Shown: piece after piece, positions 7,120-18,996 of the stretch
How the letters are laid out: each line of letters begins with the position of its first letter
How positions within the stretch are numbered: position 1 is the stretch's first letter
NCBI RefSeq assembly: GCF_014192015.1
Contig: NZ_JACHXJ010000002.1
Coordinates: 1-64,000 of the forward strand
Direction: 5' to 3'
Source: Paenibacillus rhizosphaerae
GTDB lineage: Bacteria > Bacillota > Bacilli > Paenibacillales > Paenibacillaceae
Length of the DNA: 64,000 nucleotides
Made by a program: the position numbers and the translations under genes
The notes under the pieces: model-generated
Database searches by the model: none
The model's input: the letters and a program-made list of their open reading frames with translations, nothing else
Told to the model about the DNA's origin: nothing

Positions 7120-9243
7120 GTGGGAAATTGGTGGAGAACGAAAGCGGTCCAGTGGGGAAGCAAAGGGATTTTGGCTGCCGTGCTGGCGACGGGAGTCCTG
7201 CAGCTGCCGGCTGTGACCGCAGATGCCGCGGGAACGAGCCCGGATCAAATCCGCGTAGGCTTGTTTCTCGACTTGGGCAGTACCTATAAATCAACGACGC
7301 CTGTCGTCACACTGTCATCGGGACAGTCATGGTCTGCGGGAGTATCGGCGGCTTCTTCGGGGGCTCCGGCTCTTGTGTCCTTTGGGGCTAACGAAACGGC
7401 TAAATTCAGCGTGGATGGATTCCGCGTGAAGGTACTCGCCACTTCCGATGCCAAAACGGCGGCGGACGCCTATAAAAAATTGAATGCGACGGCCGACAAG
7501 CCGGTCATCTATGCCGCATCGACAGGTGCCGGAACGGTGTATCAGGTGTATACCGGCATGTACGCAAGTCAGCAGGCAGCCAACGATGCAGCGGCACGGA
7601 CAGCCAAGACGGCCGCGGGACAGCTGAACGGACAGATTCCGATCGTGACCGGCGGCAATCACTTGTCGGCAGGGACCTACGCATCGGAGGCTGAAGCGGC
7701 GGCTGCAGCCCAGCAAATCCAGGCATCCGGCGCCGATGCGTTTGTGGCGGTTCAGCCGGGCGGAGACGGCGGCAGTTATGCCGTATGGGTCGGCGAGGCG
7801 GCAGACGCATCCGGCCTGGCGGCGGTGCGGAGCGCGGTAAGCGCGAAGCTTCCAGCGGTCACGCTGTCGGAAGTGGATGCATCGCAGCCGGTACTAATCC
7901 TCCGCAGCGATGCCGGGAGCAGTCCGGGAAGCTCAGCCGCGGTGAAACATATCGTGGTCAGCGGGACCGATGCCAAAGGCTGGATCACCAGCAGCGGTGA
8001 CCAAATTAAAGTAGCGGAAAGATCGGGGCGTACATACCGGGGCGGCATGGAGATTAGCATGGTGAACGGCCAGCTGGCGCTCGTGAACGTGCTGCCTTTT
8101 GAACAATACCTCTATGCCGTCGTCGGCGGCGAAGTGCCGGCGTCCTGGCCGGAGGAATCGCTCAAAGCCCAAGCCGTGGCTGCGCGCAGCTACGCGGCTT
8201 TCCAGATCGGAAGCAGCAATAAATTCAAGGTGGCGGACGTCGTGGATACGACGCTCAGCCAAGCTTACAATGGAGTTGCATCCGAAGCGCCAAGCGTCAT
8301 CAATGCCGTAGATGCCACGCAGGGCGAAGTGCTGATGCAGAACGGCAAAGTAGTCGAGGCCGTGTTCTCTTCTAATGCCGGAGGCGCATCGGCCGACCCG
8401 ACTGAGGTATGGAACAGTGGGGGAGATGCGTTCGGCACCGTGGACAGCAAGGAAGACGTGGCCGCACAAAACGGGGCTAAAACCTGGTACCATGTACTTC
8501 TCAGCAACGGGATCACCGGGTATGTCAGAGAGGACAATGTCAAGGAACTGGGCACGGCGACGGCTGCCGGACTTGCAAAAGTTACGGTGACGGCCAAGAG
8601 CACCAACGTGCGTCCGCTTCCGCTCATTCAATCGAACGTCGAACCCGCCGCTCAGATGAACCCCGGTGATACCGCTGTCGTTCTGGAGCAGGTGAAGGAA
8701 TCGGGGACCTACGATTGGGTTCGGGGACCTTACACTTCAGCCGAGCTGGTCAAAACGCTGAAAGGCAAGACCTCAACGGCTGCGCCTTCCACGATCAGCA
8801 CGCTGGAGGTCACCAAGCGGGGACCGTCCGGACGGGCGGTACAAATTAAGGCCAACGGGCAGATTCTAGATGTGAACTATCCGGATATGTTCCGTTCGGC
8901 TTTGAACGGTCTGCCAAGCACATTGTTTGATATTGTACCTACAGGAAGCTATACTGTATTAAGCGCAAACGGGACAACAGCGAAGGTTTCCGGCACGTCC
9001 GACACGTCGGTCATTTCCGCATCAGGGACTACTTCTATTGCAGGAAAAGGCACAATCGTCATGAATGGGGATTCGAAGGCGCGCCGGATCGAAGCCGGAG
9101 AAGCGTTTCTGTTTGTGGGACGCGGCAACGGCCATGGCCTCGGACTCTCCCAGTGGGGAGCCAAAGGAATGGCGGATGCCGGGTATGGCTATCAGGACAT
9201 TTTGAAACACTATTATCAGAATGTAACTATTGTTAAGGAATGA
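7120..9243 (+). CDS. secreted SpoIID/LytB-domain protein with SPOR-like repeats
   Basis: Protein of 707 aa with a signal peptide (basic start, hydrophobic 17-35, AxA-type end near VTADAAG). Residues ~130-235 look like SPOR-type repeats, which bind denuded peptidoglycan. The SpoIID core begins near 320 ([31 protein letters not shown]) and finishes at the C-terminus ([19 protein letters not shown]). A Gly-Tyr-rich SH3-like insertion (about 440-540) splits the domain. SpoIID is a lytic transglycosylase needed for engulfment; LytB relatives modify amidase activity. The GTG start at 7120 has GGGAGGAG upstream. Its position between ruvB and queA suggests co-transcription, and the exact cell-wall role is open. 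Confidence 0.85.
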   Translation: MGNWWRTKAVQWGSKGILAAVLATGVLQLPAVTADAAGTSPDQIRVGLFLDLGSTYKSTTPVVTLSSGQSWSAGVSAASSGAPALVSFGANETAKFSVDGFRVKVLATSDAKTAADAYKKLNATADKPVIYAASTGAGTVYQVYTGMYASQQAANDAAARTAKTAAGQLNGQIPIVTGGNHLSAGTYASEAEAAAAAQQIQASGADAFVAVQPGGDGGSYAVWVGEAADASGLAAVRSAVSAKLPAVTLSEVDASQPVLILRSDAGSSPGSSAAVKHIVVSGTDAKGWITSSGDQIKVAERSGRTYRGGMEISMVNGQLALVNVLPFEQYLYAVVGGEVPASWPEESLKAQAVAARSYAAFQIGSSNKFKVADVVDTTLSQAYNGVASEAPSVINAVDATQGEVLMQNGKVVEAVFSSNAGGASADPTEVWNSGGDAFGTVDSKEDVAAQNGAKTWYHVLLSNGITGYVREDNVKELGTATAAGLAKVTVTAKSTNVRPLPLIQSNVEPAAQMNPGDTAVVLEQVKESGTYDWVRGPYTSAELVKTLKGKTSTAAPSTISTLEVTKRGPSGRAVQIKANGQILDVNYPDMFRSALNGLPSTLFDIVPTGSYTVLSANGTTAKVSGTSDTSVISASGTTSIAGKGTIVMNGDSKARRIEAGEAFLFVGRGNGHGLGLSQWGAKGMADAGYGYQDILKHYYQNVTIVKE

Positions 9244-9250
9244 CGACCAG

Positions 9251-11457
<2,207 letters not shown>

Positions 11458-11498
11458 GCTTCAACTGCAGTATTGTATTTGAAAGGGGGGAAAAGCAT

Positions 11499-11843
11499 AT
11501 GTTCAATCAATCTCAAACCTTTGAATTAGCAGCTGGTACAGGCGGCTCCGGAGGAGGCGGCATTGTCGGCTTGATTTTGCCACTCGTCCTGATGTTTGCG
11601 ATTTTCTACTTCCTGTTGATCCGTCCGCAGCAGAAGAAACAGAAGACCCGTACTTCCATGCTGAGCGCATTGAAGAAAGGGGATAAGGTTGTCACGATCG
11701 GCGGCCTGCACGGAACGATTATGGAAATTACGGACGATATCGTGGTACTGCGGGTGAACGACGTGACGAAGCTGACCTTCGATCGCGGATCCATCAGCCA
11801 CGCGATTAGCTCGAGCTCCGGCGAATCCGAGAAATCGTCCTAG
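11499..11843 (+). CDS. yajC: preprotein translocase accessory subunit YajC
   Basis: Small single-span membrane protein of 114 aa. A Gly-rich N-terminal segment leads into the hydrophobic helix VGLILPLVLMFAIFYFLLI (about 23-41), followed by the family signature RPQQKKQKTR and a cytosolic beta domain (GDKVVTIGGLHGTI). YajC associates with SecDF, whose genes are 5 kb downstream. The ATG is preceded by GAAAGGGGGG. Transcription ends at the hairpin at 11967-12010. Confidence 0.94.
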   Translation: MFNQSQTFELAAGTGGSGGGGIVGLILPLVLMFAIFYFLLIRPQQKKQKTRTSMLSALKKGDKVVTIGGLHGTIMEITDDIVVLRVNDVTKLTFDRGSISHAISSSSGESEKSS

Positions 11844-11966
11844 AAACGATCCGGATACACGGGAATACGTTCACAGCAACATTTCCAGTAAGACCAGGCA
11901 CATCACATAACGATAGCGGCAGAGGGAACTCTGCTGCTACCGCAGATGTTCATACTTACGGATGAC

Positions 11967-12010
11967 AAAAGGCTGCACTGCTTGTCTACAGGACAAGGGT
12001 GCAGCCTTTT
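11967..12010. terminator. bidirectional terminator after yajC
   Basis: The stem AAAAGGCTGCAC pairs perfectly with GTGCAGCCTTTT and encloses a second small stem CTTGTC/GACAAG. A/T runs on both sides serve yajC (+) and the PAP2 gene (-). Confidence 0.92.
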
Positions 12011-12014
12011 GGTA

Positions 12015-12845
12015 TCAGAGATCGAAGACGATGGGCTTCACATTTCGCCGCTTTGGATTCGCGAGCCTCCGTCCCCAGTAGATACCGGCGGAAGCGGCAA
12101 GCAAACCGAGCAGGGTACCGGCAACCGAATCCGTCAGCCAGTGGATGCCGAGATAGAAGATGCTGAAAATGATGATGACGGCGCTGACCAGCGTCATGAA
12201 GGCCAGACGGCGATTCCCCGAACGGATCCCGAGCAGCAGCATCGTGATGGAAATCGAAGTGTGCAGGCTTGGAAAGCAGTTGTTAATTCCGGACAATGGG
12301 CGGTACGCCTGTTCGAATTTCGGAAAAACCTCCAGCATGTAGAACGACGCGCCGGATGGCGGAAAGGACCAAACCTCGTTCACGGGAAAGAAGAGGTAAA
12401 ACGGGATGGCCACCGCATAATTGATGATGACGGCTATGCAGGCAGCCATGAGAAAGGCTTTGTTCCCGTCGGCCGCTAAGATTCCAAGCAAAGCGATGAG
12501 TAAGGATTGGAACACCACCACGTAAAAAAATACCGATACGGGCGTAATGTATGGGCTGTGAAAAAACTGCTGCAGGTGCTGTACGAAATGCCCCTCTATC
12601 CCGAAAACCCATGGGGTGAAGTCTTGCTTCACATGCATGCCTGCTTCGATTTGCAGCTCATACCTGTTGAACAGAAGGATCGCAGCCATCAAAGCAAACA
12701 AGGTCAAAAATTTGCGGTTCATACCAAACTCCCGGATCAGCAGCCATCCGGCCCGCAGAGGGTTACGCAGGGTGCCCAGCCAGATCAGCCCGATCGCCAT
12801 AACGAGCGTTGCTGCCGAAATATAATTCATGGAGTCATACAACAC
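12015..12845 (-). CDS. membrane PAP2-family phosphatase (inositolphosphotransferase-like)
   Basis: Polytopic protein of 276 aa with about six hydrophobic helices. The acid-phosphatase motifs are seen as CFPSLHTS (about 192-199, active-site His) and YLGIHWLTDSVAG (about 230-242, second His and Asp), the C2/C3 parts of the PAP2 signature. The architecture fits the PAP2_3 subgroup, which acts on lipid or lipid-linked phosphates. The start (ATG at 12845) is followed 55 bp downstream on the plus strand by the end of the next minus-strand gene, so both may form one transcript. The substrate is unknown. Confidence 0.82.
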   Translation of the reverse strand: MLYDSMNYISAATLVMAIGLIWLGTLRNPLRAGWLLIREFGMNRKFLTLFALMAAILLFNRYELQIEAGMHVKQDFTPWVFGIEGHFVQHLQQFFHSPYITPVSVFFYVVVFQSLLIALLGILAADGNKAFLMAACIAVIINYAVAIPFYLFFPVNEVWSFPPSGASFYMLEVFPKFEQAYRPLSGINNCFPSLHTSISITMLLLGIRSGNRRLAFMTLVSAVIIIFSIFYLGIHWLTDSVAGTLLGLLAASAGIYWGRRLANPKRRNVKPIVFDL

Positions 12846-12900
12846 GTCGGGACGTCCTCCTCTTGCTTTAAGTGCACTTAGTGTAGCACATGCGAGGAGT

Positions 12901-13302
12901 TTAATGGTTACGATTGTTTTTTAAATTCACCCCGAACATCCCCCCGATGGCTCCCGAAGCGATAACGGCTGCGATCAACAGCAGGTCTCCGAGCCGAAGG
13001 CTGCTGTCCAGGGCCAGAAATCCGATCATGATGATCATGAGACCATACAAAATGCCGGTTAATCCGCCCTGGTACCAACCCCGTCTGCCTGAACGCTTCC
13101 CGGATACAAGACCTCCAAATGCCGCGGCGGCAGCATGAACCACGTAAATGTAGTGGGACAGGTTTTGTTCTTTCATACCGCTTGACCACAACAGGAAAGA
13201 AAGAATAAGCGCCCCGACCATCATCCAGAAAAAGGAATAATACAGTCCCGACAAAGTGGGATTGGAGATCCGAAAAGAGAACAGGCGACGGATCAAATGC
13301 AT
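12901..13302 (-). CDS. TIGR04086-family (YrzE-like) membrane protein
   Basis: Protein of 133 aa with four hydrophobic segments (about 12-34, 43-62, 72-90, 97-118) and the glycine-rich stretch AAAAAFGGLVSGKRSGRRGWYQGGLTGILYG split by a basic loop, as in YrzE/TIGR04086 proteins. ATG at 13302 follows GAAGGGGG at a good distance; an upstream in-frame ATG would add nine residues without a site. The function is unknown. The location between yajC and spoVB is conserved in Bacillales. Confidence 0.75.
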   Translation of the reverse strand: MHLIRRLFSFRISNPTLSGLYYSFFWMMVGALILSFLLWSSGMKEQNLSHYIYVVHAAAAAFGGLVSGKRSGRRGWYQGGLTGILYGLMIIMIGFLALDSSLRLGDLLLIAAVIASGAIGGMFGVNLKNNRNH

Positions 13303-13477
13303 AAGAGAACCCCCTTCATAGTTCCACAATTTAATGTAAATTTATGTGACGGCTTGCCCCAGTAGTACAAGTAATTTTCCAATAATTTATCGCTTCGGCT
13401 TCTGAATGTCCGTGTTCCAGAAAGGTCAGAATATCCTTAATTGGCATGATGAATGGCGCAGAAAGGAGCAGGTGGCT

Positions 13478-14338
13478 GTGATATCCGATATACTGATTCC
13501 TGTTTTCCGAACCGTCCTGATGTACTTTGTCATCTACCTGACCCTCCGGATTATGGGCAAGCGGGAGATCGGGAAGCTGTCCATTTTTGACCTGGTCATC
13601 TCGATCATGATCGCCGAAATCGGCGTTTTTGTACTGGAGGATACGTCACGTCCGATCTCGGACGGACTCTTTCCGATGGCTACGCTTGTCTTGATTCAGA
13701 TCACGATTGCTTTCATCAGCTTGAAGAGCCGGAAAATCCGTCTTCTGTTCGAAGGAAAACCGGCTATCCTTGTTTCGGGAGGCAAGCTCAACCGTGAAGA
13801 AATGAGGAAGCATCGGTATAATTTGGACGATTTACTCCTTCAACTGCGCGGGCGAAGTATCGAAAACGTGGCGGACGTGGAATTTGCGATTCTGGAAAAC
13901 TCCGGGCAGTTAACGGTTATTCCTAAATCCAAACGGAGTGATAGAAAAGAAAAGTCCGACATGCCTGGTTCCCAGGAGAAGCCGAATCGTAACGGCAAGC
14001 TTCCAGTCCCCTCCAGCAATGCTGCAGCCGTTGCACGTTCAGAGGAGACCGCCGGCAAGCCGAAATCGGCTTATGGAACCCCATATACCGATCCGTCCCG
14101 GATCTCAACAAGAAACCGCAGCAAAAAAATTCTGGTTCCCAGCGGAAAATTTACCTATGGCATCCTGCCGATCCCGCTCATTATGGACGGAAAGGTACAG
14201 GACGACAATTTGGAGCGGCTGAACAAAAATCGGTTCTGGCTGAAAAATCAGATTCGGCAGCAGGGGATCAAAGATTTTAAAGACGTGTTTCTCTGCTCCA
14301 TCGACCATAAAGGCCGGCTGTTCATCGACCGCAAATAA
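13478..14338 (+). CDS. DUF421 (YetF/YrbG-type) membrane protein
   Basis: Protein of 286 aa from the GTG at 13478, which has AAAGGAG 9-10 nt upstream; longer readings back to 13406 lack a site. There are three N-terminal helices, then the DUF421 cytosolic domain (FEGKPAILVSGGKLNREEMRKHRYNLDDLLLQLR, VEFAILENSGQLTVIPK). An unusual Ser/Pro/Lys/Asn-rich linker (about 150-210) precedes a C-terminal domain (LPIPLIMDGKVQDDNLE). B. subtilis has the homologue yrbG beside spoVB. The function is unproven; relatives form spore-membrane complexes with partner proteins. Confidence 0.82.
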   Translation: MISDILIPVFRTVLMYFVIYLTLRIMGKREIGKLSIFDLVISIMIAEIGVFVLEDTSRPISDGLFPMATLVLIQITIAFISLKSRKIRLLFEGKPAILVSGGKLNREEMRKHRYNLDDLLLQLRGRSIENVADVEFAILENSGQLTVIPKSKRSDRKEKSDMPGSQEKPNRNGKLPVPSSNAAAVARSEETAGKPKSAYGTPYTDPSRISTRNRSKKILVPSGKFTYGILPIPLIMDGKVQDDNLERLNKNRFWLKNQIRQQGIKDFKDVFLCSIDHKGRLFIDRK

Positions 14339-14360
14339 GACGGAACTTCCATGCAGCAGA

Positions 14361-16022
14361 TCAGGCGGCTGGCGTCTTGGGGTTTGTTGGGCCTTTAGGT
14401 TTGAACCATTTTTCAAGGTAGGGCATGCGGGACAGATCTCGAAGGGACACCAGCTTTAGAGCAAACACGGCGGCCAGGAAAGCGATCATGCCTATGGACA
14501 TGGCTGCCAAAAAGCGGATCCAAGCGATCCCTCCCAATGGCAGATGGAGATAGCCGTATTGGGTAATGCCCGTCATGATGATCATGGCTCCGGCCAGCTT
14601 CAGCAGATCGAACATCCGGAAACGGTAGGCGAGCAGCCGGCTGACGCTGAACCCATGCAGGAACGTCACCACAATGCTGTTGATGATTATAGCGATGACG
14701 GCCCCGTAAATGCCGTACTCCGGCTGGGAGGACAGGTACCAGATCAGAAACAGCTTGAGGACGGCTCCGACCAAGGTGTTGAACAGCGCGCGGCTTGGAC
14801 GGTCCAGCGCCTGCAGGGTGGCCTGAAGCGGTGCCTGAACGTACAGAAAGAGCGCAAACGGCGCCATCGTGCGCAGCATGTTGGAAATGTCCGCATTGTT
14901 GTACAGCAGCAGGCACAGCGGCTCTGCAAGGACATACATAATGACGGCAAAAGGGGCGCCGGTGACAAGCGCGAGCCGAATCGTCTGGTTTAAGCGTTTG
15001 TGGATGGTAAGCTTGTCTTTGCGGGCAGCGGCTTCGGACAGCGATGGCACGAGCGAGACCGCGAGGGACGAGGTCAATACGCCCGGAAGCAGCAGCAGCG
15101 GAATGACCATGCCTTGCAGCGCGCCATACTGGGCGGTTGCTACAGCGGTGACGACACCGGCGAGCGCAAGGCTCTGGGCTGTAATAATCGATTCGAGCAG
15201 GTAAGAAAAGGAGCCGACCAAACGCCCGGCGGTGACCGGTACAGTAATGCCAAGCAAACGTGGAAACAATCCGCGGCTGACCTGGCTGCCGGAACTGTCT
15301 TCAAGGCCGCCTTTTTTGTGCTGGTTTGCTTTCTCTCTCCGGGCCTGTCTGGACGACAGCCAGTTCTCGTCCCGGTGGTACTGCCACAGGAGGGCGAGCA
15401 GCCCGAAAAATTCCCCGGCCATCACGCCAAGCATGGCTCCCGCAGCCGCATAAGCTATGCCTTTTGGCAACAACAGGTAGGCGAACCACAGCGTGCACAC
15501 GATCCGGAAAATGGTCTCGATAATCGAAGAGGTCGCAGACGGAATCATGTTCTGCCTTCCCTGGAAATAGCCGCGGTAGACCGACGAGATGGCCACGATA
15601 ACGAGCATGGGCGTCATGCTGACAAAGGTGTAGTACACGCGGGAATCCGTTATAATCGTTGTCGTGATCCAAGGGGCCAGCCACAGGCATAAAGCCATAA
15701 ACAGCACGCTGAGACCCACCGTCAACCCAAGGCTGACCCGCAGGACATACTTTGAATTTTGCGGTTTGCCTTCGGTTTCCGCTTCCGACACCAGCTTGGC
15801 GATTGCCAGCGGAACCCCCCCTGTGATCAGTGTCATAATCACCAGGAAAAAAGGATAGCCCAGCTGGTAAATCCCCACCCCTTCGGCACCGATGATCCGG
15901 GGCAGGGCGATGCGCGGTATAAACCCGAGAATGCGGTTCACGATGCCGGCGGCAAGCAAAATCATCGTGCCTTGGATAAAGGTTTGCTTTTTGATGCCTG
16001 GATTTTTAGGATGCTTGTTCAA
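14361..16022 (-). CDS. spoVB: stage V sporulation protein B / MOP-family lipid flippase
   Basis: Protein of 553 aa with about 14 hydrophobic segments, an N-terminal MOP-superfamily signature (AAGIVNRILGFIPRIALPRIIGAEGVGIYQLGYP) and the internal Arg-rich motif SSVYRGYFQGRQNMIPSA typical of SpoVB/YtgP. SpoVB is needed for spore cortex peptidoglycan, presumably flipping lipid II. Lys/Arg-rich loop 225-245 separates the two halves. The gene converges on the DUF421 gene with only 22 bp between stops. The neighbourhood yajC/yrzE/yrbG/spoVB/comN/secDF matches B. subtilis, which supports spoVB over other flippases. Confidence 0.88.
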   Translation of the reverse strand: MNKHPKNPGIKKQTFIQGTMILLAAGIVNRILGFIPRIALPRIIGAEGVGIYQLGYPFFLVIMTLITGGVPLAIAKLVSEAETEGKPQNSKYVLRVSLGLTVGLSVLFMALCLWLAPWITTTIITDSRVYYTFVSMTPMLVIVAISSVYRGYFQGRQNMIPSATSSIIETIFRIVCTLWFAYLLLPKGIAYAAAGAMLGVMAGEFFGLLALLWQYHRDENWLSSRQARREKANQHKKGGLEDSSGSQVSRGLFPRLLGITVPVTAGRLVGSFSYLLESIITAQSLALAGVVTAVATAQYGALQGMVIPLLLLPGVLTSSLAVSLVPSLSEAAARKDKLTIHKRLNQTIRLALVTGAPFAVIMYVLAEPLCLLLYNNADISNMLRTMAPFALFLYVQAPLQATLQALDRPSRALFNTLVGAVLKLFLIWYLSSQPEYGIYGAVIAIIINSIVVTFLHGFSVSRLLAYRFRMFDLLKLAGAMIIMTGITQYGYLHLPLGGIAWIRFLAAMSIGMIAFLAAVFALKLVSLRDLSRMPYLEKWFKPKGPTNPKTPAA

Positions 16023-16258
16023 TTGTCCACTCCCTCTTCCCGTGTCGAAGCTGTGCTGCCACTTTTGGTAATGTCAGACCTTGTTTAATGGATATGCTGA
16101 ACCTGTCCCAACTCATTCATCCTTTCCAGTAACATTTGGACAAAAGAAGGAAAGAAGGGTAGTGGGGTCGAATATAGTACGAATCAGTGCTACAATGGAC
16201 TATAGGACATCCAAAACAGATCGTGCGTGGAAAGAGGCAATCGAGAGGAGGCCGTAGA

Positions 16259-16516
16259 GTGAGCTCTGAGGAAATGAACGACAGGCAGCTGGAGGAAGCG
16301 ATTGAATCGCTCTGCCGCAGCAAGGCGGAGGAATTCAGACTCGTCGGCTATGAGCATGTCACCAGCAAGGACATTTGGAACTGCGTCAGCGTCAAATATG
16401 AGAAGGAAGGGATTCCGCCGCTCTACATGCTGGTCAACGATATACTCTCTTTGAAAGTGATGACGTTTATGAATTTTATGACCATATCCGCATATAAAGG
16501 ATCCACTTTCGATTGA
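16259..16516 (+). CDS. comN: ComN-like post-transcriptional regulator (YrzD)
   Basis: Protein of 85 aa. It carries an acidic, helical N-terminal part (EEMNDRQLEEAIESLCRSKAEEF) and the family-typical GYEHVTSKDIWNCVSVKY followed by a hydrophobic C-terminal half. ComN in B. subtilis raises comE mRNA through its 3' region. The GTG at 16259 is chosen because AGAGGAGG lies 7 nt upstream. It is encoded between spoVB and secD as in Bacillus. The UGA stop sits in the loop and stem of its own terminator. Confidence 0.8.
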   Translation: MSSEEMNDRQLEEAIESLCRSKAEEFRLVGYEHVTSKDIWNCVSVKYEKEGIPPLYMLVNDILSLKVMTFMNFMTISAYKGSTFD

Positions 16517-16532
16517 AAGGGATCTTTTTTTC
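16496..16532 (+). terminator. comN terminator overlapping the comN stop codon
   Basis: GATCC-CTTTC pairs with GAAAG-GGATC around a GATT loop, extended by A-T pairs and followed by seven T residues. The comN stop (16514-16516) is inside the hairpin. Confidence 0.88.
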
Positions 16533-16657
16533 TGCTTATGTTAAAAGGGATGAAGGATACTGTAAAATCGGAAAACGACAAATATTGATAAATTGACTGC
16601 CTTTTGGCGCATGGCTATAATAGGAATATTGAGAACGAAAGGGGAACTAGGAACGGC

Positions 16658-17941
16658 ATGAAAAGAATTGTCACTTTCATCATCGTCGTGCTCGTATCGA
16701 TTGCGGTCATGGCTGGGACAAGCCCTGCGCTGCTCGACAACGTACGACTCGGTCTCGATCTTAAAGGGGGCTTTGAGATTCTGTATGAGGCCCAGCCGCT
16801 TGAACAGGGGCAGAAGATTACGAGAGAGTCCCTCATACGGACGGCGGAAAGCTTGGAGAAACGCGCCAACGCGCTCGGAACGAGCGAGCCTGAAGTGACC
16901 ACCGAGGGCACGAACCGGATCCGTCTGAAAATCGCAGGCGTGACGAACGAAGCCGAAGTCCGCAAGAAAATGAAGGAGCCGGCGTCGCTGACCTTCCGCA
17001 GTGCGGATGGATGTAAGACTCCCGAAGCGGGGAAAGACGGCACGGTAGATCCGAAAGATCTTTATTGTAAAATCGAACTCATCGGAAGCGATTTCGTGGA
17101 AAACGGTGCACAGGTGGGTTATAACCAGCTGAACCAGCCGCAAATCGATATCAAAGTCAAAGATAAAAAGAAATTTGCCGACGTGACCAAACGTTTGCTT
17201 GGCAAAGAGCTTGCCATCTTCCTGGATGATACCCTTTTATCCGCTCCGACCGTACAGCAGGAGCTGACGGACGGCAAAGCATCGATTACAGGCAATTATA
17301 CGATTGACGAAGCCAATCAGATCCGCGATACGATCAACCTCGGGGCGCTGCCTTTGAAGCTGACGGAGAAGTACTCTCAGAGCGTGGGCGCAACGCTGGG
17401 CATGCAGTCTTTGCATAAAACGATTGAAGCGGGCATCATCGCTTCCATCCTGATTCTGATCTTCATGATCGCCATGTACCGCCTGCCGGGTGTCATCGCC
17501 AGTTTCGGACTGATCGCCCACACCTGGCTGCTCATTCTCGTCTTCGTCTGGGCCGACTTTACGCTGACCCTGCCGGGGATCGCGGCGTTTATTCTCGGTA
17601 TCGGCATGGCGGTTGACGCCAACATCATTACGAATGAACGGATCAGGGAGGAAATGCGGAACGGCAAGAGCGTCATGTCTGCGGTCAAAGCAGGGAACAA
17701 GTCGTCCTTCCGTACGATTCTCGATTCCAACATTACGACCATTATCGTCGGAGCGGTTATGTTTGCCTTCGGTACAGGCGCCGTCAAAGGCTTTGCGCTG
17801 GTGCTGATCGTGGAAATCGTACTCAGTATTCTCACGAATGTGTACTTCACCCATTACCTGCTCAACCTCTTGGTTAAAGCCGGCGTGCTGAAGAAGCCGA
17901 AGCAGTTCGGGGTAAAGGAGAGTGATATTCGTGCACTTTAA
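16658..17941 (+). CDS. secD: protein translocase subunit SecD
   Basis: RND-superfamily protein of 427 aa that, with SecF, uses the proton gradient to pull secreted proteins across the membrane. The N-terminal helix (4-22) is followed by the LGLDLKGG motif (about 35), the extracellular P1-like domain (to about 250), and a five-helix C-terminal membrane part with GIGMAVDANIITNERIREE and the terminal helix pair. Start ATG at 16658 follows GAAAGGGG. A longer reading from 16604 has no site. The last 11 bases overlap the secF start. Confidence 0.95.
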   Translation: MKRIVTFIIVVLVSIAVMAGTSPALLDNVRLGLDLKGGFEILYEAQPLEQGQKITRESLIRTAESLEKRANALGTSEPEVTTEGTNRIRLKIAGVTNEAEVRKKMKEPASLTFRSADGCKTPEAGKDGTVDPKDLYCKIELIGSDFVENGAQVGYNQLNQPQIDIKVKDKKKFADVTKRLLGKELAIFLDDTLLSAPTVQQELTDGKASITGNYTIDEANQIRDTINLGALPLKLTEKYSQSVGATLGMQSLHKTIEAGIIASILILIFMIAMYRLPGVIASFGLIAHTWLLILVFVWADFTLTLPGIAAFILGIGMAVDANIITNERIREEMRNGKSVMSAVKAGNKSSFRTILDSNITTIIVGAVMFAFGTGAVKGFALVLIVEIVLSILTNVYFTHYLLNLLVKAGVLKKPKQFGVKESDIRAL

Positions 17942-18836
17942 AAAAGATTACGATTTTATGAAGATGAGCAAGTACGCGTTCATCTTCTCCATCGTCCTGA
18001 CGATTGCGGGAATCATTACCCTTTCCGCTTTTGGATTAAACTACGGCGTTGATTTTCAAGCAGGCTCCAATGTCGACGTCAAGCTGTCGAAGAACGTGAC
18101 GAAGGCTGAAGTAGAGCCGCTGCTGGACAAGATCCACCTCAGCGACGGCGCAACGGTTGCTCCTGGGGACAAGCGGGTCAACATCCGTTTTACCAAAGAG
18201 CTTAACGAAGACCAGAGTGAACAGCTCAAGTCGGCGATTCAGGAGCTGGATAAAACAGCTTCGTTCGAGATCAACACGGTTGATACGGAAATGGCCAAGG
18301 AGCTCGGGCGGAATGCCATTTACTCGGTTCTGATTTCCTGTATCGGGATTATCATTTATGTAAGTATCCGGTTTGAATGGCGGTTCGCCCTGGCGGCCAT
18401 CGTGGCGCTGCTGCATGACGCCTTCATGGTCGTGGCCGTCTTCTCGATCTTCCGCCTCGAAGTCAGCTTGACATTTATCGTGGCGGTACTGACCATCATC
18501 GGTTACTCCATCAACGATACCATCGTTATCTTCGACCGGATCCGCGAAAATCTGCGGTTCGGCAAGCAGAAGACCAAAGACGATTTGAAAACGATTATGA
18601 ACAAGAGCGTGAGTCAAATGCTTATGCGCTCCTTGTACACGGCGCTGACGGTGTTTATAGCGGCCTTCTTCCTGTTCCTGTTTGGCGGGGAATCGATCAA
18701 GATGTTCTCGTTGGCGATGGTTATCGGGCTGTTGTTCGGAGCGTATTCTTCGATCTTTATCGCCAGTCCGCTGTGGCTCGTACTCAAAAGCAAGCAAAAG
18801 ACCAGTGCCAAGCCAGCCAAACCTTCCAAGGCGTAA
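17931..18836 (+). CDS. secF: protein translocase subunit SecF
   Basis: Protein of 301 aa with six helices. Characteristic parts are FKKDYDFMKMSKYAF, LNYGVDFQAGSNVDV (about 35-50), the DAFMVVAVF/IGYSINDTIVIFDRIREN block and LMRSLYTALTVF. Many Bacillus species carry a fused SecDF; here the two are separate, overlapping genes. GTG at 17931 is selected with AAAGGAG 10 nt before it; another GTG lies 9 nt upstream. A Lys/Ala/Pro-rich tail ends the protein. A terminator follows at 18862. Confidence 0.95.
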   Translation: MHFKKDYDFMKMSKYAFIFSIVLTIAGIITLSAFGLNYGVDFQAGSNVDVKLSKNVTKAEVEPLLDKIHLSDGATVAPGDKRVNIRFTKELNEDQSEQLKSAIQELDKTASFEINTVDTEMAKELGRNAIYSVLISCIGIIIYVSIRFEWRFALAAIVALLHDAFMVVAVFSIFRLEVSLTFIVAVLTIIGYSINDTIVIFDRIRENLRFGKQKTKDDLKTIMNKSVSQMLMRSLYTALTVFIAAFFLFLFGGESIKMFSLAMVIGLLFGAYSSIFIASPLWLVLKSKQKTSAKPAKPSKA

Positions 18837-18861
18837 CCTTGTGAAGCGAATGTAATGAAGG

Positions 18862-18892
18862 AAAGCCGCGTCTGATTGGGCGCGGCTTTTCC
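18862..18892 (+). terminator. secDF terminator
   Basis: The stem AAAGCCGCG pairs with CGCGGCTTT, with a T-run, 25 bp after the secF stop. Confidence 0.88.
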
Positions 18893-18996
18893 GCTGGAAC
18901 TTATCTGAATTTTATTTAACGTATTGTCGTGAATGTCATATCTTTTTCCAAATAACAGATCAGAATCGGTATTCAGATTGCCGGGGGGAGGCTTTC

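Noticed and set aside
12015..12845. Plus-strand frames opposite the PAP2 and other minus-strand genes
   Set aside because: They are antisense shadows of genes with clear family motifs, caused by high GC content.
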